DNA of 64,000 bases from Fodinibacter sp038258215 (GTDB lineage Bacteria; Actinomycetota; Actinomycetes; Actinomycetales; Dermatophilaceae): assembly GCA_038258215.1 (NCBI GenBank), contig JBBSQC010000013.1, forward strand, positions 1-64,000, given 5' to 3'. Shown piece by piece: positions 8,356 to 17,826 of the stretch (its first letter is position 1; each line of letters begins with the position of its first letter). A model generated the notes under the pieces. It saw only the letters and a list, made by a program, of their open reading frames with translations, was not told the DNA's origin and searched no databases. A program made the position numbers and the translations under genes.

Positions 8356-9249
8356 TCAGCCGAGCAGCCATCCGATCGCTGACCCGAGGTCGGCGTGGGT
8401 GTGCTCGAACCCGCTGTCGGCCAGCACGTCGCCGACGATGCGCTGGCTGCCGAGGATGTCCGAGGCGAACTCGCCGAGCGCGACCTTGAGCGCGAATGCG
8501 GGCGCGGGGAGCACGGAGGGGCGGTGCAGCACCCGTCCGATCTCGGCCACCACGTCGCGCTGGCGGGCCGGCGCGGGGCCGACGATGTTGACCGGGCCCG
8601 TGACCTCGGGCCGGTCGAGGAGGTGGAGGAGCGCGGCGACCTCGTCGACGAGGGTGATCCAGGGCCAGAACTGTCGCCCGGAGCCCAGGGGGCCGGCGAG
8701 CCCCAGCCGAGCGAGGGGAAGGAGGCGGCCCATGGCACCGCCCTCGGGGGACATGACGATCCCCGTGCGCGCGAACGCGACCGGCGATCCCGCCTCCACC
8801 GCGGGGGCGGCCGCGGCCTCCCAGGCGAGCACCACGTCGGTGAGGAAGCCGGTTCCGGCGGGGTTGGCCTCGGTGAGCTCCTCGTCGCCGCGGTCACCAT
8901 AGAAGCCGACGGCGGACCCCGACACCAGGCGGATGCCGCGGCCCGTCGCGGCGATCGCCGACGCGACGGCGTGCGTGCCGTCGGTTCGTGAGGCGAGGAT
9001 CTCGTGCTTGTAGGAGGGGGTCCACCGCTTGTCGCCGACCCCGGCCCCGGCGAGGTGGACCACGCCGTCGACCCCGTCGAGGACACCGGCATCCAACGCC
9101 CTGGAAGCCGGGTCCCACCGGACCTCGTCGGCGGCCCCCGGGGGGTGACGGACCAGGCGCACCACCTCGTCGCCGCGCGAGGTGAGCGCGGCGACGAGCG
9201 GTGTGCCGATCAGCCCGGACGAGCCGGTGACGGCGATGCGACGGGACAT
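8356..9249 (-). CDS. TIGR01777 family SDR/epimerase-like protein
   Basis: A 297-residue extended short-chain dehydrogenase-like protein with Rossmann motif TGSSGLIGTPL, the family block RLVSGSAVGFYGDRGDE (in place of YxxxK) and a C-terminal DUF1731-type tail (PAPAFALKVALGEFASD). The enzymatic reaction is not established for the family. It follows sucB by 23 nt on the same strand without an obvious Shine-Dalgarno, which suggests readthrough. The sucB-TIGR01777 pair is also seen in mycobacteria (Rv2215-Rv2216). Confidence 0.88.
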   Translation of the reverse strand: MSRRIAVTGSSGLIGTPLVAALTSRGDEVVRLVRHPPGAADEVRWDPASRALDAGVLDGVDGVVHLAGAGVGDKRWTPSYKHEILASRTDGTHAVASAIAATGRGIRLVSGSAVGFYGDRGDEELTEANPAGTGFLTDVVLAWEAAAAPAVEAGSPVAFARTGIVMSPEGGAMGRLLPLARLGLAGPLGSGRQFWPWITLVDEVAALLHLLDRPEVTGPVNIVGPAPARQRDVVAEIGRVLHRPSVLPAPAFALKVALGEFASDILGSQRIVGDVLADSGFEHTHADLGSAIGWLLG

Positions 9250-9272
9250 GCGGTGCTCGGGGTGTCGCCCGG

Positions 9273-11126
9273 TCAGAGACCCAGCGACGCCTCGAAGGCC
9301 CCTTCCTCGAGCCGCTGCTTCATCGTGGTGAGGAAGCGGGCGGCATCGGCCCCGTCGACGATCCGGTGGTCGTAGGACAGCGCGAGGAAGACCATCGATC
9401 GGATCGCGATCGTCTCCCCGCCGTCCTCGGCGGCCACGACCACGGCGCGTCGTACGACGCCACCGGTGCCGAGGATCGCGACCTGGGGCTGGTTGATGAT
9501 CGGGGTGTCGAAGAGCGCGCCCCGCGACCCGGTGTTGGTGATGGTGAAGGTCCCGCCCGCGAGGTCGTCGGGAGTGATCTTGTTGCCTCGCGTGCGCGCC
9601 GCGAGGTCGGCGATGCCCCGGGCCAGACCGGCGATGTTGAGGTCACCGGCGTTCTTGATGACCGGGACCAGCAGGCCCTTCTCGGTGTCGACGGCGACCC
9701 CGAGGTGCTCGGCGCCGTGGTAGGTCACCACGTCCTCGTCGAGGCTCGCGTTGACCGTGGGGTGGGCCTTGAGGGCCTCGACGGCCGCCAGCGCGAAGAA
9801 GGGCAGGAAGCTCAGCTTGGTGCCCTCCCGCGTCGCGAACTCCGCCTTGGCCCGGTCGCGCAGCCGCGAGATGCGGGTGACGTCGACCTCCACGACGGTG
9901 GTGAGCTGCGCCGAGGTCTGTAGGGACTCGACCATGCGCCGCGCGATGGTCTTGCGCAGGCGGGACATCTTCTCGGTCGTGCCCCGCTTGGAGCCCTCCG
10001 CCGGTGGGGTGGAGGCCGCGGGCGCAGCGGCCGGGGTCGAGGCGGGTGCGGCCGCGGGCGCCGGCTCCTTGGCCGCCTTCGCGGCCTCGGCAGCGGCCAC
10101 GACGTCCTGCTTGCGGATCCGCCCGCCGATGCCGGTGCCCTCGATGCCCGCCAGGTCGATCCCGTGGTCGGCAGCGAGCTTGCGCACCAACGGCGTGACG
10201 TACGCGGCTGCGTCGCCGCTCTCGTCCTTCGGCCGCGGGGTGGGAGCGGTCGAGGTCGACGTGGATGCGGCAGGGGCGTCGTCGGCCTCCGCGGCGGCGT
10301 CGTCGCTGGTCTTCTGCGGCGGGGCCTCCGCCGCCTTCTGCTCCGGCTCGGCCTTCTCCTCGGGCTCAGGCTCCGGCTTCTTCTCGGGCTCGGGCTCCGG
10401 CTTCTTCTCGGCTTCGGGCTCCGGCTCCTTGGCCGGGGTCTTCTCCTGGCTCGACCCGCCGCCGCTGCCCCCCACCACGGCGAGGTCGGCGCCGACCGCC
10501 ACGGTCTCGTCCTCCTGGACGAGGATGGAGGTCAGGGTGCCGGCCACGGGTGAGGGGATCTCGGTGTCGACCTTGTCGGTGGAGACCTCGAGCAGCGGCT
10601 CGTCGACGGCCACCTCGTCGCCCTCCTGCTTGAGCCAGCGGGTGATGGTGCCCTCGGTCACGGACTCGCCCAGGGCGGGCATCGTCACCGTGGTGCCCTC
10701 GCTGGAGCCGCCGGACCCGCTCGACCCACCGTCCTTCTGGTCGCTTGCCTCCTGATCGGGTGCGGTGTCCTCCTCGGCGCCCGAGTCATCCGCGTCGTCT
10801 GAGCTGTCTTCGGCCGGCTGCTCCTCATCCTCCTCAGGGGTGTCCTGCGAGGACTCCTCGCCCCCGGAGTCGCTGCCTCCATCGGACCCTCCGTCGCCGA
10901 TGACGGCGAGGTCGGCTCCGACCGGGACGGTGTCGTCCTCCTCGACGAGGATCTCCTGCAGCGTCCCCGCGACCGGGGACGGGATCTCGGTGTCGACCTT
11001 GTCGGTGGAGACCTCGAGCAGGGGTTCGTCGACGGCGACCTCGTCACCCACGCTCTTCAGCCACCGAGTCACGGTCCCTTCGGTGACGGACTCGCCGAGG
11101 GCAGGCATCTTCACGCGTTCTGACAT
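9273..11126 (-). CDS. sucB: 2-oxoglutarate (or branched) dehydrogenase E2 component
   Basis: A 617-residue dihydrolipoyllysine acyltransferase. Two N-terminal lipoyl domains (about 3-77 and 145-220) both hold the lipoylated lysine in EVSTDKVDTEIPSP. Acidic and Pro/Glu-rich linkers separate them from a peripheral-subunit-binding domain (VTPLVRKLAADHGIDL, about 305-345) and a catalytic domain (about 385-617) with the active-site SYDHRIVDGADAARFL. Known actinobacterial homologues serve both pyruvate and 2-oxoglutarate complexes. The ATG at 11126 has AAGGAG 10 nt upstream. It is 40 nt downstream of lpd, and the lipoate genes are nearby. Confidence 0.95.
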   Translation of the reverse strand: MSERVKMPALGESVTEGTVTRWLKSVGDEVAVDEPLLEVSTDKVDTEIPSPVAGTLQEILVEEDDTVPVGADLAVIGDGGSDGGSDSGGEESSQDTPEEDEEQPAEDSSDDADDSGAEEDTAPDQEASDQKDGGSSGSGGSSEGTTVTMPALGESVTEGTITRWLKQEGDEVAVDEPLLEVSTDKVDTEIPSPVAGTLTSILVQEDETVAVGADLAVVGGSGGGSSQEKTPAKEPEPEAEKKPEPEPEKKPEPEPEEKAEPEQKAAEAPPQKTSDDAAAEADDAPAASTSTSTAPTPRPKDESGDAAAYVTPLVRKLAADHGIDLAGIEGTGIGGRIRKQDVVAAAEAAKAAKEPAPAAAPASTPAAAPAASTPPAEGSKRGTTEKMSRLRKTIARRMVESLQTSAQLTTVVEVDVTRISRLRDRAKAEFATREGTKLSFLPFFALAAVEALKAHPTVNASLDEDVVTYHGAEHLGVAVDTEKGLLVPVIKNAGDLNIAGLARGIADLAARTRGNKITPDDLAGGTFTITNTGSRGALFDTPIINQPQVAILGTGGVVRRAVVVAAEDGGETIAIRSMVFLALSYDHRIVDGADAARFLTTMKQRLEEGAFEASLGL

Positions 11127-11165
11127 CGGGACAGATCTCCTTCGTGGATGGTGGCGTACATCACT

Positions 11166-12545
11166 CTAGTTGTGTGCGTGCAGGGGTTTTCCAGCCAGGG
11201 CCAGATGGGCCTCGCCGAGGGCTTCGTTCTGGGTCGGATGGGCGTGGACCAGGGCGGCGACCTCCTCGGCGTGGGCTCCCCACGCGACGATGAGCTGGGC
11301 CTCGCCGACCTGCTCGCCCATGCGGGACCCGACCATGTGGACTCCGAGCACCGGGCCGTCCTTGACGCGCACGAGCTTGACGAAACCCGCGGTGCGCAGG
11401 ATCTGGGACTTGCCGTTGCCGCCGAGGTTGTACTCGTACGTCTCCACGTCCGGGTGCAGGGCGCGGGCCCGCTCCTCGCCCAGACCCACGGAGGCGATCT
11501 CGGGCTCGCAGTACGTGACCCGCGGGATGCTCGACTCCTCGAGGGGCACCGGGTCCAGCCCCGCGATGTCCTCGGCGACGAAGATGCCCTGGGCGAAGCC
11601 GCGGTGTGCCAGCTGCAGGCCGGGGACGATGTCGCCCACGGCATACACGCCGTCGAGCGAGGTGCGACACCGCTCGTCGGTGAGCACGAAGCCACGCTCC
11701 ATCGACACCCCCGCCTCGGCGTAACCCAGACCCACGGTGGCCGGGCCCCGCCCGACCGCGACGAGGAGCACGTCGGCGACGAGCTCGTCACCGCCCTCGA
11801 GCCGCACGGTGACCGACTCCTCGTCCTGGGTCGCCGCCTCCACCACGGCACCCGTGCGGGGGAGGATGCCGCGCTTGCGGAAGGCGCGTTCGAGGGCCTT
11901 GCTCACTTCGGGCTCCTCGGCGGCGACGAGCCGGGGGAGGGCCTCGACCACGGTGACCTCGGCGCCGAAGGAGCGCATCACGGAGGCGAACTCGACCCCG
12001 ATGACCCCGCCGCCGAGCACCACGACACGCCCGGGTACCTCGGTCAGGCCCAGGGCCTCGTCGCTCGTCATGACCCGGCCGCCGATGTCCAGGCCGGGCA
12101 GGGTGCGTGCGAAGGAGCCGGTCGCGAGCACGACGTGCCGCCCGACGAGGCGGCGGTCGCCGACGGCCACCGTGCCGTCGGCTTCGAGCCGGCCGGAGCC
12201 TTCGACGTAGTCGACGCCGCGGGTGGACACCAGACCCTGCAGCCCCTTGTGGAGCCGGGACACCACACCTTCCCGGTAGGCCGTGACCGCCGGGAGGTCG
12301 ATCCCCTCCAACGTGGCCCGCACCCCGAACGTGCTGGCTTCCCGAGCGCTGTCGGCGACCTCGGCGGCGTGCAGCAGCGCCTTGGTGGGGATGCAGCCGC
12401 GGTGCAGGCACGTGCCGCCCAGCTTGTCCTTCTCCACGAGCGCGACGCGCAGGCCCAGCTCGGCGGCGCGCAGCGCGCACGCGTAGCCGCCACTTCCTCC
12501 CCCGAGGACGACGACGTCGTGGGTCGGCGGTGCGGTGGCCGGCAT
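11166..12545 (-). CDS. lpdA: Dihydrolipoyl dehydrogenase (E3)
   Basis: A 459-residue FAD flavoprotein that reoxidises dihydrolipoamide for 2-oxoacid dehydrogenases and the glycine cleavage system. The FAD motif is VVLGGGSGGYACALRAAELG, the redox disulfide is GGTCLHRGCIP, the NAD motif is VVVLGGGVIGVEFA, and the C-terminal His-Glu pair is in HAHPTQNEALGE. The ATG at 12545 (MPATAPPTHD) is chosen; AAGGAG lies 9 nt upstream. The open frame extends beyond it without support. It forms an operon with sucB. Confidence 0.96.
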   Translation of the reverse strand: MPATAPPTHDVVVLGGGSGGYACALRAAELGLRVALVEKDKLGGTCLHRGCIPTKALLHAAEVADSAREASTFGVRATLEGIDLPAVTAYREGVVSRLHKGLQGLVSTRGVDYVEGSGRLEADGTVAVGDRRLVGRHVVLATGSFARTLPGLDIGGRVMTSDEALGLTEVPGRVVVLGGGVIGVEFASVMRSFGAEVTVVEALPRLVAAEEPEVSKALERAFRKRGILPRTGAVVEAATQDEESVTVRLEGGDELVADVLLVAVGRGPATVGLGYAEAGVSMERGFVLTDERCRTSLDGVYAVGDIVPGLQLAHRGFAQGIFVAEDIAGLDPVPLEESSIPRVTYCEPEIASVGLGEERARALHPDVETYEYNLGGNGKSQILRTAGFVKLVRVKDGPVLGVHMVGSRMGEQVGEAQLIVAWGAHAEEVAALVHAHPTQNEALGEAHLALAGKPLHAHN

Positions 12546-12700
12546 CCGGGATGTCTCCTTGGTCGTACGGGCATCTGGTCGCCGGCGCGGGTCGCATCGG
12601 TCGGCCTGCACCGCATCCTGTCACTGAACCCGGGTCCGCAGCATCCGCGGCCACGCGGCCGACCGGCGGCCAACCCGGCCGGACCCTTTATCGTGTGCGC

Positions 12701-13024
12701 ATGGCGTGGTGGAGACGTGGTCGCAGGACCGAGGCAGCGCACGGCGGTGGAGACCTGGCGAGCGCGGGTGCGCACCTGCGCGAGTTCGTCGCCTCGCGGC
12801 GGGGCGTCGAGGCGTACGTCGAGCCGGCCACCAACATCACCGCGACGACCGTGGTCCTCATCGCGCACGACGGCGAGTGGACCCGCCGCGCCCTGCCCTC
12901 GCGCCCTCAGGCGTTCGAGGTGGCGCGGTCCCTCGACATCCCGGTCTACGACGTCAACCTCACCGGGTATCCGGCCCGGATGCGACGCTGGACCGCTCAG
13001 CAGCGCAGACCCGGCAAGCACTGA
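12701..13024 (+). CDS. Conserved small protein of unknown function
   Basis: A 107-residue soluble protein with an arginine-rich start (MAWWRRGRRTEA) and a core containing VEAYVEPATNITATTVVLIAHDGEWTRR cut by a short loop, then DIPVYDVNLTGYPARMRRW. I recognise no catalytic motif; similar short proteins occur across actinobacteria without a known role. TATCGT (12689-12694) lies 6 nt before the ATG, so the message is probably leaderless, which supports the gene being real. It is divergent from lpdA. Confidence 0.8.
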   Translation: MAWWRRGRRTEAAHGGGDLASAGAHLREFVASRRGVEAYVEPATNITATTVVLIAHDGEWTRRALPSRPQAFEVARSLDIPVYDVNLTGYPARMRRWTAQQRRPGKH

Positions 13025-13124
13025 CCCGCCGAGCGCTGACCGACACCTCCGAGCGTCGTACGGTGGAGATCACTCTTCGCGCCTGCAAGGGTGGGCAGTG
13101 CCCACACCCGACGAAAGGACCGCC

Positions 13125-13316
13125 ATGTCATCGCCGAAGAAACCCCGCCCCGCCGTGGACGAGGACGTGAAGGCGAGGTTCCGGGCAGCGTTGGATGCCA
13201 AGCAGTCCCACGGCGGCGCCGACGTCTCCGATACGTCCGAGCACCCGAAGGTCGACCACGCGCACGGGCCGGAGACCACCGCACGGGAGCAGATGTTCCG
13301 CCGCAAGAGCGGCTGA
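13125..13316 (+). CDS. DUF5302 family small protein
   Basis: A 63-residue hydrophilic protein beginning MSSPKKPRPAVDEDVKARF and ending REQMFRRKSG, the pattern of DUF5302, a short actinobacterial family of unknown function. It is rich in Lys, Asp, Glu and His and probably largely disordered outside the first helix (DEDVKARFRAALDAKQ). GAAAGGA lies 6 nt upstream of the ATG. It is convergent with pepA. Confidence 0.8.
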   Translation: MSSPKKPRPAVDEDVKARFRAALDAKQSHGGADVSDTSEHPKVDHAHGPETTAREQMFRRKSG

Positions 13317-13342
13317 CCCGGCGGCACGTCGACCGGCGCCAC

Positions 13343-13359
13343 CCTGACCCGGGGTCAGG
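13343..13359. terminator. Short palindrome between convergent DUF5302 gene and pepA
   Basis: CCTGACCC and GGGTCAGG are perfect 8-bp inverted arms around a single G. The palindrome overlaps the pepA stop codon (13355-13357). Its place between convergent genes suggests a bidirectional terminator, but there is no U tract and the loop would have to open some of the stem. Confidence 0.35.
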
Positions 13360-14884
13360 AGGCGTGCGACTCGATGAGGCTGAGCAGGGTGCCGACGCCG
13401 AACCCGGTGCCCCCCTTGGGGTGCTGGGCTTTGGCCCCCTTGTCGTTGAAGCCCGGACCGGCGATGTCGACGTGCGCCCAGGGGATGCCCTCGCCGACGA
13501 ACTCCTTGAGGAAGAGTCCGGCCGTGAGCATGCCACCGTCGCGGTCGCCCTTGTGGGCGATGTCGGCGGTCGGGGTGTCGAGCTTGGCCCGCAGCTCCAC
13601 GGGCAGCGGCATGGCCCAGGCGCCCTCGCCGGCGCGACCCGCCGCGTCGACCACGCTGGTCCGGAACCCGTCGTCGTTGCCCATGACACCGGCGATGTCG
13701 GTGCCGAGGGCGACGACCTGGGCGCCGGTGAGGGTGGCGATGTCGACGATCCAGTCGGGCGACTTCTCGCTGGCCAGGCAGATACCGTCGCCGAGCACCA
13801 TCCGCCCCTCGGCGTCGGTGTCCAGGATCTCCACGCTGGTGCCATCACGCATCACGACGACGTCGCTCGGACGCTGCGCCGTGCCGCTCGGCATGTTCTC
13901 GGCGAGGCACAGGTAGCCCGTGACCGCCACCGGCAGGTCGAGCTCGGCGGCCGCGAGGACCGTGGCGGCGACCGCGGCCGCGCCGGCCATGTCGCACTTC
14001 ATCGTCACCATCCCGCTCGACGGCTTGATGTTCAGACCCCCTGAGTCGAAGGTGATGCCCTTGCCCACCAGGGCCACCGACGCGGTCGCACCGGTCGGCG
14101 CCCAGGACATCGTGACGATCCGGGGCGGGTTGACCGACCCCTGACCGACCCCGACGATTCCCCCGAAGCCCCCCTTGACGAGGGCCTTGTCATCGAGCAC
14201 CGAGACGGTGACCTTGGCCGCCGAGGCCGCGGTGCGCTTCTTGACGTCGTCGGCGAAGGACTGGGGAAAGAGGATGTTCGGCGGGGTGTTGACCAGGTCG
14301 CGGGCCCAGTCACGAGCCGAGCCCAGCACGGCGGCCCGCGCCACAGCTGCCTTGGCGGCACGCCCCTGACCGGCACCGGACACCACGGTGATCCGCGGGC
14401 CGGCGCCGACCGGGGTCGCGGTCGTCGCCGAGGCGCGGCGCCCACCCTTGAGCGGTGCCGCCTTGTCGTAGACGTAGCACCCGGCATACGCACCGTCCGC
14501 AACGGCCGACAGGCTCTCGACGTCGGGCGTGGGCAGGGCGAGCGCCACGGTCTTCTTGCCGCGCACGGCCCGCAGCGCCGCCCCCGCTGCGCCCCGAAGG
14601 ACCGCGTGGGGGTAGGACGAACGGCGGGCCGTGCCATCGCCGAGGCCGGTGACGACCACCGAGGTCGCCTTCACCCCCGGGACCGCGACGATGCGCAGCA
14701 CCTCCTCGGCGCGGCCGGTCGCGTCGAGGTCGGTGAGCACCGCCTGGAGGTGGACGACCGCCTTGCGGGGGAGGCCGTGCCCCGCGGCGAGGTCGGCCCC
14801 CTCGGGAGTGTGGACGGATCCCACGACGAGCGCTTCGGCGGGCAGGTCGGCGGGGGCGCGGGTGGTCAGCGACAAGGACGTCAT
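13355..14884 (-). CDS. pepA: Leucyl aminopeptidase (M17)
   Basis: A 509-residue cytosolic metallo-aminopeptidase that releases N-terminal residues from peptides. The M17 metal and active-site blocks are present: VGKGITFDSGGLNIKPS (Lys and Asp ligands), KCDMAGAA, and NTDAEGR-type block as LDTDAEGRMVLGDG. The N-terminal macro-like domain fills the first 180 residues. The ATG at 14884 (MTSLSLTTRAP) has TAGTGT 7 nt upstream on the minus strand, so it is probably leaderless. It is divergent from gcvT (55 nt between starts), as pepB and gcvT are neighbours in mycobacteria. Confidence 0.95.
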   Translation of the reverse strand: MTSLSLTTRAPADLPAEALVVGSVHTPEGADLAAGHGLPRKAVVHLQAVLTDLDATGRAEEVLRIVAVPGVKATSVVVTGLGDGTARRSSYPHAVLRGAAGAALRAVRGKKTVALALPTPDVESLSAVADGAYAGCYVYDKAAPLKGGRRASATTATPVGAGPRITVVSGAGQGRAAKAAVARAAVLGSARDWARDLVNTPPNILFPQSFADDVKKRTAASAAKVTVSVLDDKALVKGGFGGIVGVGQGSVNPPRIVTMSWAPTGATASVALVGKGITFDSGGLNIKPSSGMVTMKCDMAGAAAVAATVLAAAELDLPVAVTGYLCLAENMPSGTAQRPSDVVVMRDGTSVEILDTDAEGRMVLGDGICLASEKSPDWIVDIATLTGAQVVALGTDIAGVMGNDDGFRTSVVDAAGRAGEGAWAMPLPVELRAKLDTPTADIAHKGDRDGGMLTAGLFLKEFVGEGIPWAHVDIAGPGFNDKGAKAQHPKGGTGFGVGTLLSLIESHAS

Positions 14885-14939
14885 GACCGTCACACTAGCG
14901 ACCGGGCCGGCCCGATCCGCAGGCGGTAACGTGCCGACC
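14885..14939. promoter_or_regulatory. Divergent leaderless promoters of pepA and gcvT
   Basis: In the 55-nt gap each gene has a TANNNT hexamer exactly 7 nt before its ATG: TAGTGT for pepA (minus) and TAACGT at 14927-14932 for gcvT (plus). No Shine-Dalgarno is visible for either gene. Promoter function and leaderless transcription are inferred from this spacing. Confidence 0.6.
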
Positions 14940-16043
14940 ATGACCGAACTCCTCCAGTCACCGCTCCACGACCGGCACGTCGCCCTCGGTGCCAAGATGG
15001 CCGACTTCGGGGGGTGGTCGATGCCCATCGAGTACCCCGGCGGCGGGGTGGTGGCCGAGCACGGCGCGGTGCGGCAGCGGGTGGGGATCTTCGACGTGTC
15101 GCACCTGGGCAAGGCGCGCGTCTCCGGCCCGGGCGCCGCTGAGTTTGTCAACGCGTGCCTCACCAACGACCTGCGCCGGATCGGTCCCGGCCAGGCGCAG
15201 TACACGATGTGCTGCACCGACACCGGCGGCGTGGTCGATGACCTGATCGCCTACCTCCGCTCGCTGGAGGACGTCTTCCTCATTCCGAATGCCGCGAACA
15301 CCGCCCGCGTCGTGAACCTCCTCGCCGCGGCCGCACCCGAGGGAGTCACCGTGGAGAACCTCCACGACGGCTACGGCGTCATCGCGGTGCAGGGCCCGCG
15401 CTCGGACGAGGTGCTGCGCGCCCTCGGCCTGCCCGTCGACCACGACTACATGAGCTTCGTGGAGACCCAGTGGGAGGGGCTCCCCGTCATCGTGTGCCGC
15501 ACGGGCTACACGGGAGAACGCGGCTACGAGATCGTGCCGGCGTGGGACGTCTCCGGCTCGGTGTGGGATGCGTTGGCCGCCGCTGTGGCGGACCAGGGTG
15601 GCAAGCCCTGCGGCCTGGGAGCGCGGGACACGCTGCGCACGGAGATGGGCTACCCCCTGCACGGGAACGACCTCTCCGAGCAGATCACCCCGGTCATGGC
15701 CGGGGCCGCCTGGGCGGTGGGTTGGGACAAGGAGGCCTTCTGGGGGAAGGACAGCCTCGCTGCCGAGCGCGCGGCCAAGCAGACCCGGCTGAGCCGGGGG
15801 CTGGTGGTCTCCGGCCGCGGCATCCCCAGGCAGCACTGCCCCGTCAAGGACTCCTCCGGTGCGGTGGTGGGGGAGGTCACCTCCGGGACGTTCTCACCCA
15901 CGCGCCGGCAGGGCGTCGCGCTGGCGCTGCTCGACCGGTCGGTGACCCTCGGTGACGAGGTGGTCATCGACGTGCGGGGGCGGGACCTGCCGGCCGCGGT
16001 GAGCAAGCCACCGTTCGTCGAGGTGGGGGTGCGGCAGTCGTGA
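14940..16043 (+). CDS. gcvT: Aminomethyltransferase (glycine cleavage T protein)
   Basis: A 367-residue tetrahydrofolate-dependent T protein that releases ammonia and makes methylene-THF from the aminomethyl-lipoyl H protein. N-terminal family features are LHDRHVALGAKMADFGGWSMP and GIFDVSHLGKARVSG, the catalytic Asp region is QYTMCCTDTGGVVDDLIAY, and CRTGYTGERGYEI and the C-terminal barrel EVTSGTFSPT are present. gcvH and gcvP are not in the window. It is translationally coupled (GTGA overlap) to the small gene that follows. Confidence 0.95.
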   Translation: MTELLQSPLHDRHVALGAKMADFGGWSMPIEYPGGGVVAEHGAVRQRVGIFDVSHLGKARVSGPGAAEFVNACLTNDLRRIGPGQAQYTMCCTDTGGVVDDLIAYLRSLEDVFLIPNAANTARVVNLLAAAAPEGVTVENLHDGYGVIAVQGPRSDEVLRALGLPVDHDYMSFVETQWEGLPVIVCRTGYTGERGYEIVPAWDVSGSVWDALAAAVADQGGKPCGLGARDTLRTEMGYPLHGNDLSEQITPVMAGAAWAVGWDKEAFWGKDSLAAERAAKQTRLSRGLVVSGRGIPRQHCPVKDSSGAVVGEVTSGTFSPTRRQGVALALLDRSVTLGDEVVIDVRGRDLPAAVSKPPFVEVGVRQS

Positions 16044-16255
16044 GCGAGGCCTGGACCTGGACCTACACCGACGCCGACGGTGCGCCGATGACCGGTGACC
16101 TGCTCGCCGCCACCGCGTTCCCGACCCAGTCCGACGCCGAGAGCTGGTTCGGTGAGGTCTGGTATGACCTCTCCGGCGCCGGGGTGTCCTCGGTCACCCT
16201 GCACCGCGATGGCGAGAAGGTCTACGGGCCGATGAGCCTGGAGGCCGCTCCCTAG
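16040..16255 (+). CDS. Small conserved protein downstream of gcvT
   Basis: A 71-residue protein that starts at a GTG overlapping the gcvT stop (GTGA). It begins with aromatic-rich SEAWTWTYTDADG and contains FPTQSDAESWFGEVWYDL. Similar short acidic proteins follow gcvT in related actinobacteria, but no function is known to me. The start overlap makes it part of the gcvT unit. It ends 2 nt before the convergent L,D-transpeptidase gene. Confidence 0.75.
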   Translation: MSEAWTWTYTDADGAPMTGDLLAATAFPTQSDAESWFGEVWYDLSGAGVSSVTLHRDGEKVYGPMSLEAAP

Positions 16256-16257
16256 CC

Positions 16258-17676
16258 TCAGTAGTGGGTCGTCACCGGGGTGCCGATGGGGGCGAAGTCG
16301 TAGACCCACTTGGCCGTGGCGACCGGGAGGTTGACGCAGCCGTGCGAGGCGGAGTAGCCGAAGGAGGAGCGCCACGGGGCACCGTGGAGGGCGAACCCGC
16401 GGTGGAAGAACGAGACCCAGGGGACGTCGGGGGTCTCGTACTTGGTGCCGTCCGCGTTGTTGCCGCGCATCGTCATCAACGGCTTCTTCAGGTAGACCTT
16501 GAAGGTGCCGACGGCGGTCGGCTTCTCGTCCTGACCGTCGACCATCTTCACCGGTCCGTTGACGGCCTTGGCCCCGATGTAGGCCGTCATCGTGTGGTTC
16601 GTGAGGTTGACGTCGACCCAGTGCTCACCGTCGGCTGCCGGGTAGGCCAGCTTCTCGGCGCCGACGGCGACGATGCGCTGCTCCCAGGTCGCGGCGACCG
16701 CGTCGTAGTCGAAGTCGCCCGAGTAGCCCTTGCCGGACGTCATGGCCTTCGTCGCGGCCTTGCTCAGCCCAGCCGCGTTGGCGACGACCCGGCCGTCGCG
16801 TGCCTCGTCCACGACGTTCAGCACGGCGCCGGCGGAGCTGACGTTGCGCATGCCCGAGTGCGGCTCGACCTTCGCGTCCTCGGCCAGGGAAGCGACCCAG
16901 GCCGAGACCTTCTTGGCGTTCAGCGTCGGCACCCCCGGGACGCCGTCGGTGGTGGGGACGCTCACCCAGGACGCGCGCACCTTCTTCGACGGCGTGTGCT
17001 CCTGGGAGCCGTCGGAGACCACGACCTTGTGCGAGATCATCGCGTTGGCCCGCTTGGCAACCTTCTCGGCGGTCGCGGTCGTGACGGCCGGGTCGGTCTC
17101 GAGGAACATGACGTCGGCGGTCGCGGAGGACATCCCACGGGCTGCGGCGTCGATGACGTCCTGGAAGCTTTCCGGTGCCACCGTGTGCCCCGCGACAGCC
17201 GGGGTGACCTCGAAGGACTTCTTGTCGGATGACAGCTTCACGCCGGCGTTGCGCCCGACCTTGTCGGAGCGCTCGACCAGCTCGGTGGTGACCTCGTCGA
17301 TCTTCTCCGCGTCAGCGCTCACCACGGGGGCGACGTCGTGGGAGGAGAGCAGGGAGGTGGCGTAGGAGGACCAGGAGTCGTTGGGGAGGAACACCTCGTC
17401 GAGGGTGGCGTCGACGTCGACGGCATAGCCGAGGTCGGCCAGGCCCTCTGCGCGCGGAGTGCCCACGGCCTTCACCATGATGGTGACGTCGGCGGCGCGC
17501 TCGCGAAGCGCGGCCGCGGCCTCGTCCCGGGTCATCCCGGCCACCGAGGTTCCGGCGACGGTGCTCCCCGGCAGCGCCCTCTCCTGGTAGTGCGCTGCGT
17601 ACGCCGCGCCGGCGGCGCCGAGAACCATCGGCACTGCAACGGCTGCGGTGAGCAGCACCCTTCTACGCGTCCCCAT
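16258..17676 (-). CDS. L,D-transpeptidase with PG-binding-4 domains
   Basis: A 472-residue exported enzyme that makes 3-3 crosslinks in peptidoglycan or anchors proteins to it. A basic start and hydrophobic segment (MGTRRRVLLTAAVAVPMVLG) form an N-terminal anchor or signal. The middle (about 40-330) resembles tandem PG_binding_4 repeats (LPGSTVAGTSVAGMTRDEA). The C-terminal YkuD domain holds the catalytic motif FALHGAPW ... YSASHGCVNLP with the expected His, Ser, His, Gly and Cys. The ATG at 17676 is the first start before the signal sequence; GGAGGG is 12 nt upstream, a wide spacing. Confidence 0.93.
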   Translation of the reverse strand: MGTRRRVLLTAAVAVPMVLGAAGAAYAAHYQERALPGSTVAGTSVAGMTRDEAAAALRERAADVTIMVKAVGTPRAEGLADLGYAVDVDATLDEVFLPNDSWSSYATSLLSSHDVAPVVSADAEKIDEVTTELVERSDKVGRNAGVKLSSDKKSFEVTPAVAGHTVAPESFQDVIDAAARGMSSATADVMFLETDPAVTTATAEKVAKRANAMISHKVVVSDGSQEHTPSKKVRASWVSVPTTDGVPGVPTLNAKKVSAWVASLAEDAKVEPHSGMRNVSSAGAVLNVVDEARDGRVVANAAGLSKAATKAMTSGKGYSGDFDYDAVAATWEQRIVAVGAEKLAYPAADGEHWVDVNLTNHTMTAYIGAKAVNGPVKMVDGQDEKPTAVGTFKVYLKKPLMTMRGNNADGTKYETPDVPWVSFFHRGFALHGAPWRSSFGYSASHGCVNLPVATAKWVYDFAPIGTPVTTHY

Positions 17677-17826
17677 CGTGCTGGTACACCCTCCGTTGGC
17701 CTCGGCGCGCACCCCGCGCCAGAGACCATGGTGCCGTATGCCGGGCGTCGATGGCGACACGAGAGCGTGGGCGCGGGGTCGCTCGACCCTCGGAAGAGCG
17801 CACCGGACCGTCGATCCGACCTCAGG

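Noticed and set aside
8356..9249. Cell-division inhibitor SulA-type annotation often given to TIGR01777 proteins
   Set aside because: The Rossmann motif and DUF1731 tail show an SDR fold; there is no sequence basis for a SulA function.
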